A DNA stretch of 40,255 nt from Gammaproteobacteria bacterium. GTDB lineage: Bacteria; Pseudomonadota; Gammaproteobacteria; Berkiellales; Berkiellaceae. Position 1 is the stretch's first letter. Every line of letters starts with the position of its first letter. Shown piece after piece: positions 35,084 through 40,255 of the stretch. Below the pieces are notes generated by a model that worked only from the letters and a program-made list of their open reading frames with translations, did not search any database and was not told the DNA's origin. The DNA is taken from the NCBI GenBank assembly GCA_016191245.1, contig JACPOY010000011.1, forward strand, positions 1 to 40,255. The letters are read 5' to 3'. A program made the translations under genes and the position numbers.

Positions 35084-36796
35084 ATGAAAGAAGGCTCCAC
35101 TAGTTTTCCTGAAAACACGCCAGAATATAATGGCCAGCAGCTGTATTCCGCTCTTAGCTCTGGAAATGAAGAAGAGATTTTAAAAATCATCAAATATGCA
35201 CAAGATATTAGCGACGTGCCAGGTGTAGGCAAAAACCCTGCTGATATTCTTGGCTTAATAAAAGATCCTTGGAACATCATCATATTAAATGCGGTCACAA
35301 AAGAATATTATATTACAACAGATGATGCTCTACTTTGGGCTGCACGATATGGTAACTATCGCCTTTTTGGTTCGATTCTCTTAAATCTCAGACCATTTTC
35401 ATATCGTACCTTATGCAATGTTGTCGATATAATCACTGATCCTTCTCGTGAAGGTTTAAGAGATTATGTCAGATTAATTTTAAATCATGATGAGAGCGCC
35501 ATCTTCAAATATAGCAGCAAATTAAATACGCTAATCCAAGAATATTATACTCAATTTGTTCAGATTAAACGCTTATTAGAAGAAGGGTATAGACCGATTA
35601 CGGGCTTTTCTATGCCAAGTTGCTATTATTATGACAATATTGACCCAACAGATTATTATGTAAATGATATCATTAAAGGTAACCTTAACCTTCTTAAGTT
35701 GCTTTTTGAATATGATATTAAGCCAAATGATAGAAATTTACGAATCTTTCTCAAATCAGCCAAGGCCAAATCAGCTTTAAATGATAATATTCTTTCATTT
35801 TTAATCACTAACCTACTTCCTGAATGGTTAGTAGTATTTAAAGATAAAATTAGAAAAATATTTAATGAAATGTTTACATTGATCTCATCATTAAAGCAGG
35901 AGGCCGACGCTCAAGGAAAACCACTCTTGTTACTGCTAGGTGAAAATCATCATTCAAGAATGTCTGGCTTACTTGAAACAATCATTATCACTCTTGCCAA
36001 TCAATATTTTAATTTAACGTCAGTGATGACAGAAAATACACTACCAGTTGATGTACTCTCAGCAGAGCAATTACTTTTGATTCCTCACTATAAGAAGAGA
36101 GTATTTCCTGATGATACTAGTGATAGAATAATAGTTTTACTATGTGAAAAATTGAAAATCAAACTTAACAGAATAGACTTTTATAGCGCTACCTATCGAT
36201 TAGGCATGCATCCTGGTCTTCCTAACTCTTTATCTAAAGCCGGCATAGAAATACGCAACAGCGGTATGGCTGAAAAAGCTATTGCAAAATCTCACGAAGG
36301 TGATGCTGTTTTCATTACAGGGGCAAACCATCTGCAAGGCCTAGTTCAAGAAACCAATTTACATTCTGCTTTTTATGTCAAAGCATTCAATCTTGCGCCT
36401 AGTATATCTAAATATCTTTACGGTAAATTTATTCCTCGAAACTCTTATGAAAGGTTCAAAATATCTCCATGTGTTTATCAAACATGTGAATTACTGAAAG
36501 GCTTCGAAGTATATGCATCACCTAGCATGATAGTAGATAGTGTTAGGGAAATATGTCAGCAAGAAATTGATAATATAAAAAAGCCACTAACAGCAAGCAG
36601 CTCTTCCTCCAGTTCTGTAGCAAGCTGTAGTACTGATGTCGCACCAACACTGCAATTTAGCAGTATTGTCCCCAAAGAAAGCATACCGATTAAAGAGCTT
36701 ATCGATGATGTACCGACAACAAGTAAACGCAACCAGCCAGAAGTGCGCAGATGCACAGCCAGTGAAGAAAGATGCAAAAGATTTCGAGGACGGTAA
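35084..36796 (+). CDS. Effector-like protein with TraB/TIKI-type GxxH domain
   Basis: The 570-residue protein has an N-terminal helical-repeat region (~15-245, ankyrin-like pieces such as DALLWAARYGNYRLFGSIL). From ~280 a second domain shows LLLLLGENHHSRMSGLLET (G286), then EIRNSGMAEKAIA (R391) and FITGANHLQGLV (G413, H416). Two GxxH motifs with an intervening RN..MA match the TraB/PrgY/TIKI metalloprotease-like family. A Ser-rich linker (505-515) and basic tail CKRFRGR end the protein. AGAGG precedes the ATG by nine bases. Enzyme activity is inferred. Confidence 0.65.
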   Translation: MKEGSTSFPENTPEYNGQQLYSALSSGNEEEILKIIKYAQDISDVPGVGKNPADILGLIKDPWNIIILNAVTKEYYITTDDALLWAARYGNYRLFGSILLNLRPFSYRTLCNVVDIITDPSREGLRDYVRLILNHDESAIFKYSSKLNTLIQEYYTQFVQIKRLLEEGYRPITGFSMPSCYYYDNIDPTDYYVNDIIKGNLNLLKLLFEYDIKPNDRNLRIFLKSAKAKSALNDNILSFLITNLLPEWLVVFKDKIRKIFNEMFTLISSLKQEADAQGKPLLLLLGENHHSRMSGLLETIIITLANQYFNLTSVMTENTLPVDVLSAEQLLLIPHYKKRVFPDDTSDRIIVLLCEKLKIKLNRIDFYSATYRLGMHPGLPNSLSKAGIEIRNSGMAEKAIAKSHEGDAVFITGANHLQGLVQETNLHSAFYVKAFNLAPSISKYLYGKFIPRNSYERFKISPCVYQTCELLKGFEVYASPSMIVDSVREICQQEIDNIKKPLTASSSSSSSVASCSTDVAPTLQFSSIVPKESIPIKELIDDVPTTSKRNQPEVRRCTASEERCKRFRGR

Positions 36797-36880
36797 ATAA
36801 GTAATCCTTCGTTCATCTAGGATCTGTCCCTCCCTGGCCCCATCACGTTGAAAATTGCTCTGTCATATATGGACCCTGCC

Positions 36881-37138
36881 GGGGATGCAAGAAGTTTCCC
36901 TTATTGGTAGCAAATTATGGTTGAGATGCAGTCATATATTCGGCCTCTAGTTGAATGATGTACGTCCATTCGGGCCCTGATAGTATCTGCACTTTTACTC
37001 CTCATCATTGCGACGGCCTATAATGGCCGATGACAGACTTAGGTTTTGTAAAAGTCGGTCTTACCTATTTTGCTATCAATTTTGGTCTACCTAAAGCAAT
37101 CTCCAGAACTTTTATTTACTAACTTTACTACACTATGT
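36881..37138 (-). ncRNA. Non-coding end of the IS1111 element, candidate seekRNA/bridge RNA
   Basis: About 258 bases lie between the transposase stop and the inverted repeat, with no coding frame. In the IS1111 group the target-guiding RNA is encoded downstream of the transposase gene, which is where this segment lies. No boundaries of the RNA can be given. Confidence 0.45.
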
Positions 37139-38155
37139 CTACGCAGCTTTTCTGTAGCACTCACCAGTTGCTAATATTGCCCAAATTATTCGAGCATTTT
37201 TGTTAGCCAGTGCTACAGCAGCTTTATTCAAGCCACAACGTTGCAGTTTATCAGCAACCCAAATATTCAGGGCGTCTTTTTTCTTCTCACAGACTCTCAC
37301 TGCATTACGTGCCCCGAGAACCAGCAGTTTTCTCATATATTGGTCACCTCGTTTACTAATTTTACCTAAACGTATTGTATTTCCACTTGAATATTGTTTT
37401 GGTACTAATCCCAACCAAGCTGAAACTTCTCGTCCATTTTTAAATACATTAGCATCTCCAATGGTTGCTACAGCCGCTGAAGCTACCATTGGCCCTACGC
37501 CATCTATTTTCATCAACTCTTGGCACATGTGATTTTTTTTAGCTAAAGTCTCTATTAGTTGTTCATATTTTTCAACTTGAGCGTTGTATATTTTAAACTG
37601 CTCGTGTAACTGTACAAATAGTTGTTCAGCCACGGGAGTTAATTTCTGTTTATTATCTTCTAAAATTATCCTTAACTTGCTAAGGTTTCTTATTCCTTTT
37701 GGAATGATCACGCCATATTCGGCCAATAATACCCGGATTTGATTGGCTTGTGCAGTTCTTTGTTTTACCACAAGTTCTCTCGCTCGATGAAATGCTAAAA
37801 TATCTTGCTGTTCAACTTGTTTAATTGGCACAAATTTCATCTCTGGACGAGTAGCCGCTTCTGCTATGGCGGCAGCATCGTTACGATCGTTTTTATTCGA
37901 CTTCACATAAGGCTTTACAAATTGAGGTGAAATCATCCTTACTTCATGCCCCAATGCTTTGAACATTCTTGCCCAATAATGAGCGCCGGTACATGCTTCA
38001 ATCGCTATAGTGCAAGGAGATAATTTTGTTGTAAATTCGATAAGCTTTTCTCTGCTAAGCCTCTTACTCAAAACACGCTTACCCTTACTATCAGCTCCAT
38101 GCAATTGGAAAACATTTTTTGCCAAATCTATGCCTAATACAGTAATATTCTTCAT
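37139..38155 (-). CDS. IS110-family transposase (IS1111 group)
   Basis: The 338-residue DEDD recombinase has the N-terminal VLGIDLAKNVFQLHG, the KSNKNDRNDAAAIAEA motif and the C-terminal Transposase_20 region (DGVGPMVASAAVA, GREVSAWLGLVPKQ, GKISKRGDQYMRKLL). It looks intact. I start it at ATG 38155, with GGAG seven bases upstream; earlier in-frame ATGs at 38167 and 38209 exist. Confidence 0.92.
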   Translation of the reverse strand: MKNITVLGIDLAKNVFQLHGADSKGKRVLSKRLSREKLIEFTTKLSPCTIAIEACTGAHYWARMFKALGHEVRMISPQFVKPYVKSNKNDRNDAAAIAEAATRPEMKFVPIKQVEQQDILAFHRARELVVKQRTAQANQIRVLLAEYGVIIPKGIRNLSKLRIILEDNKQKLTPVAEQLFVQLHEQFKIYNAQVEKYEQLIETLAKKNHMCQELMKIDGVGPMVASAAVATIGDANVFKNGREVSAWLGLVPKQYSSGNTIRLGKISKRGDQYMRKLLVLGARNAVRVCEKKKDALNIWVADKLQRCGLNKAAVALANKNARIIWAILATGECYRKAA

Positions 38156-38238
38156 TGGACTCTCCATCTTTTGTTGAATGAAAAACTTAACATCTTCATT
38201 CTGGCTCATTACGAAGCCGTTTTAAAGGTGGCAGGGTC

Positions 38239-38330
38239 CATACTATTATTGCGAGCTCTTAGCGAAGCAATCCAGAAATTATCATGATAAAGCATGGATT
38301 GCTTCGCTAAGAGCTCGCAATAATAGTATG
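38239..38330. repeat. Perfect 36-bp-armed hairpin next to the IS1111 element
   Basis: Bases 38239-38274 and 38295-38330 are exact inverted copies (beginning catactattattgcgagct), with a 20-base loop that itself contains the palindrome TTATCATGATAA. The left arm shares its first two bases with the IS inverted repeat. Confidence 0.95.
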
Positions 38331-38410
38331 ATCCTAAATTTGCAAAGAAAAATTATTTAAAGGTACCTTCCTTAACTTGACGCATATGCCGCTTGCGGAG
38401 GTAAGGGGAC

Positions 38411-38635
38411 TTACGCCTCACTCAATTCCTCATCTGGTTTATATTTTAAAATATCTCCTGGCGTGCATTCCAAAAATTTGCAAATGGCGTTAAGAGTAGA
38501 CATTCTTACCGCCTTTGCCTTACCTGTTTTTAGCGTAGATAAATTTTGTTCTGTAATGCCAATATACTTTGATAACTCTTTTGATTTCTTCTTGCGCATG
38601 GCTAACATGACATCAAGATCAATAACAATAGCCAT
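38411..38635 (-). CDS. XRE-family small HTH regulator (YozG-like)
   Basis: The 74-residue protein is one Cro/C1 helix-turn-helix: KKKSKELSKYIGITEQNLSTLKTGKAKAVRMSTLNAICK, then CTPGDILKY. It has AGAGG five bases before the ATG. It follows the DUF2975 gene by 8 bases; this pairing is common and the regulator probably controls the operon. Confidence 0.88.
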   Translation of the reverse strand: MAIVIDLDVMLAMRKKKSKELSKYIGITEQNLSTLKTGKAKAVRMSTLNAICKFLECTPGDILKYKPDEELSEA

Positions 38636-38643
38636 TTTTACCT

Positions 38644-39180
38644 CTACACCGTTAATTCTGTTTCTTCTTTTAATTGTTTGCCTTCATGCATCACCCAAGC
38701 GATAAGGATAACAATACCGCTAAATACTAGCGCGTAAAAATCCGGCACACCAAATGAGATGGCTATCATTCTTTGCCCTGGGGGGTTATGAAAGGTCACC
38801 GCTAATGCTAATAATGGCTCCGACAAAAAGCGGGCAACCACTTCACTAAATAAGGCTATCCCAATTTTTCTAAAATAAAACACATTTTTATCGGTAAAAA
38901 TTTTATTCTGCTCATACAACTTAAACAATTGAATCAAATAATAAAGCGCCATCATCCAAAAGCTGGCTGATATCATGGAAACGAAAATTGCACCAATGCG
39001 AGATGATAAGGGCAAGGTAAAAAGCGAAGTGTTAAATGGTTGTGTATCAATATGCGCGCACTGTAGCCATAAACTGACATTAGACCAATTCAAACAAACA
39101 ATAAGGGGCGTTAAATAAAAAAGAACTTGAAAGAGAATTCTGAAACGATGGCTCATCACCTTAATACGCTGATTTTGCAT
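38644..39180 (-). CDS. DUF2975 membrane protein
   Basis: The 178-residue protein has four predicted membrane segments (about 11-30, 60-80, 105-130, 145-165) and a cytoplasmic KLYEQNKIFTDKNVFYFRKIG segment typical of DUF2975. Function is unknown; its partner is the XRE regulator. Confidence 0.85.
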   Translation of the reverse strand: MQNQRIKVMSHRFRILFQVLFYLTPLIVCLNWSNVSLWLQCAHIDTQPFNTSLFTLPLSSRIGAIFVSMISASFWMMALYYLIQLFKLYEQNKIFTDKNVFYFRKIGIALFSEVVARFLSEPLLALAVTFHNPPGQRMIAISFGVPDFYALVFSGIVILIAWVMHEGKQLKEETELTV

Positions 39181-39446
39181 TGTCTTATCCTTAACAATAG
39201 GTTTGATTAAGCGTTGAACGAGTTAATAATAGATAATAAATTATCGTTTTACAATAAGAAGTTAATTTATTTTTAAAGAAAGGTGGGTGGCAAACTTTGA
39301 ATTGACTGGGGCAGTAGATGTAGCGGCAAATATGGATTATGCAAAGATCCGCAGAAGATGGTGTGATCGGTTAAGAGAAGTAAGCTTTTTGAATGAGAAG
39401 ATTTGTATAATGGTCAAAAACTATTACAATCATTACGGGAAATTCA
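39181..39446. other. Divergent intergenic region
   Basis: No coding frame is seen between the DUF2975 operon and the HEPN gene. The half nearer DUF2975 is very AT-rich and should hold its promoter. Confidence 0.3.
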
Positions 39447-40121
39447 ATGGATATTGAACAATATTTAGATGAAAAAGCTTATAGTTGTTTGCGCGATGTT
39501 GCAGATGAGGATTATATCTGTGCACGAATGGCTTTTAAAGCACAGTGTTCTATTAATTTCCATTGGTTAGCTCTGCAAGCAATCGAAAAATATATAAAAT
39601 GTATTCTTCTTCTAAGAAGAAAAAAGGCTAAATTTGGACATGATCTTAGAAAGGGTCTAAAAAAGGCAAAAAGACTTGATTTGTTTCATATTGATAAGGA
39701 CAGTATAGAATTTATTCTTTATATAAATAAATATGGATCACCAAGTGCTCGATATTTAGAGTTAGCAACAGCTATATCGCCACCAATGCTCAATAAGCTA
39801 GATAAAGCAGTTTGGGAAATCCGACGATATTGTATAAAGCATGTAGATTCAGAGCATTTCAGAAAAGTTGAGAACATTCCAATTTTAGAAAGAAATTTTA
39901 GCAACTTTTCATTACAAAGAGGATATCTTGAAAGAATATTAAGCGACAATTTGCACTCCGTCTCTAAAGATGCTTTGATCTGGTGCAATCCATATTTTGG
40001 CTCAACTGAAAAAGTCAAAAACATTCATTTTTCAGGAAGGAATCCACCTGAACTTTATCTCTCGCTCCAAAATATAGAATCTCAAATAGAATATCTAAAA
40101 GAACTTAATAGATATTGTTAA
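39447..40121 (+). CDS. HEPN-domain protein
   Basis: The first ~75 residues of this 224-residue protein match the HEPN pattern: DEDYICARMAFKA, FHWLALQAIEKYIKCILL and FGHDLRKGLKKA. An R58-x6-H65 spacing formally fits the HEPN RNase motif but may be coincidental. Residues 100-224 are unrecognised. No MNT nucleotidyltransferase partner is adjacent. GGGA precedes the ATG by six bases. Confidence 0.65.
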   Translation: MDIEQYLDEKAYSCLRDVADEDYICARMAFKAQCSINFHWLALQAIEKYIKCILLLRRKKAKFGHDLRKGLKKAKRLDLFHIDKDSIEFILYINKYGSPSARYLELATAISPPMLNKLDKAVWEIRRYCIKHVDSEHFRKVENIPILERNFSNFSLQRGYLERILSDNLHSVSKDALIWCNPYFGSTEKVKNIHFSGRNPPELYLSLQNIESQIEYLKELNRYC

Positions 40122-40130
40122 TTAGCACTC

Positions 40131-40192
40131 TATTGCACCCACCGATCATCACTTAATGCACCCTCTTGATTGGCACTTATTGCACCCACCGA
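40131..40192. repeat. Repeated 15-bp sites, possible end of an IS outside the window
   Basis: The 15-mer tattgcacccaccga occurs at 40131-40145 and 40178-40192, with a degenerate copy (taatgcaccct) between. Several spaced repeats at the edge of a gene-free stretch resemble the multiple transposase sites of IS21-type ends, but the element itself is not visible. Confidence 0.4.
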
Positions 40193-40255
40193 ATAGCGCA
40201 TCAAACGGGTTCTATTTTTTGCTAAATCTCTTCAGGTTGCAATACTTGTTTTTTC

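Larger units (their letters stand above)
36870..38240 (-). mobile_element. IS110-family, IS1111-group insertion sequence
   Basis: An 11-bp inverted pair, TGGACCCTGCC (36870-36880) and GGCAGGGTCCA (38230-38240), brackets the transposase gene. The IS1111 group has subterminal inverted repeats of this length, while other IS110 elements lack them. The true ends should lie a few bases outside the pair. The right end abuts a long perfect hairpin, in line with the habit of this group to insert at palindromic targets. Confidence 0.8.

Noticed and set aside
1..40255. tRNA, rRNA or CRISPR array
   Set aside because: Reading both strands I found no cloverleaf-like sequence with CCA or T-loop signature and no regularly spaced repeats; the 15-bp repeats at 40131 are too few.

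Overview
The window is AT-rich gammaproteobacterial DNA. Housekeeping genes are of gammaproteobacterial type: comM/yifB, rep, dam, dsbA, cytochromes c4 and c5, engB and glutathionyl-hydroquinone reductase. From about 16 kb the content becomes typical of a host-associated Legionellales-like bacterium (Legionella, Coxiella or Berkiella-type; this is an inference from gene content, not a proven assignment). That part holds eukaryotic-like and effector-like genes: a SidE-type phosphodiesterase, an R-S-E mono-ADP-ribosyltransferase, a DUF2235 lipase, an ankyrin protein, a Ser/Thr kinase, a permuted papain-like protein and a TraB/TIKI-like protein, together with an IS1111-group insertion sequence first known from Coxiella. 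No secretion machinery lies in the window, so export of any of these proteins is inferred.

Layout. 1-130: right end of an IS50/Tn5-like element. 0.3-12.8 kb: core genes in short convergent or divergent groups. 12.9-14.7 kb: two copies of a ~90-nt small RNA with its own sigma70-type promoter and intrinsic terminator, around a flavodoxin-fold oxidoreductase, followed by a small protein gene whose 3' end is also present as a remnant. 14.9-20.0 kb: a Bcr/CflA-like MFS gene and a convergent DUF2235 lipase gene, split by a ~2.9 kb module that encodes the mART and PDE proteins as a two-gene operon and is bracketed by two ~100-bp direct repeats of the MFS/lipase 3' junction. 20-29 kb: small secreted proteins and large effector-like proteins on the minus strand, plus an ankyrin protein. 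29-31 kb: an MFS transporter and a guanine/nucleoside deaminase operon. 31-37 kb: kinase, NADAR protein plus arylamine N-acetyltransferase-like protein (operon), and an ankyrin/TIKI-like protein. 36.9-38.3 kb: IS1111-group element next to a perfect 36-bp-armed hairpin. 38.4-40.2 kb: XRE regulator plus DUF2975 membrane protein, a HEPN-domain protein, and repeated sites resembling an IS end.

The most interesting system is the mART + PDE operon. The two catalytic activities that in Legionella SidE proteins sit in one polypeptide (ADP-ribosylation of ubiquitin, then phosphoribosyl transfer to serine) appear here as two adjacent, translationally close genes, with catalytic residues at spacings close to those of SdeA as I recall them. 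A NADAR-domain gene (ADP-ribose chemistry) lies about 14 kb away. The duplicated sRNA unit and the direct repeats around the mART/PDE module are the next best observations.
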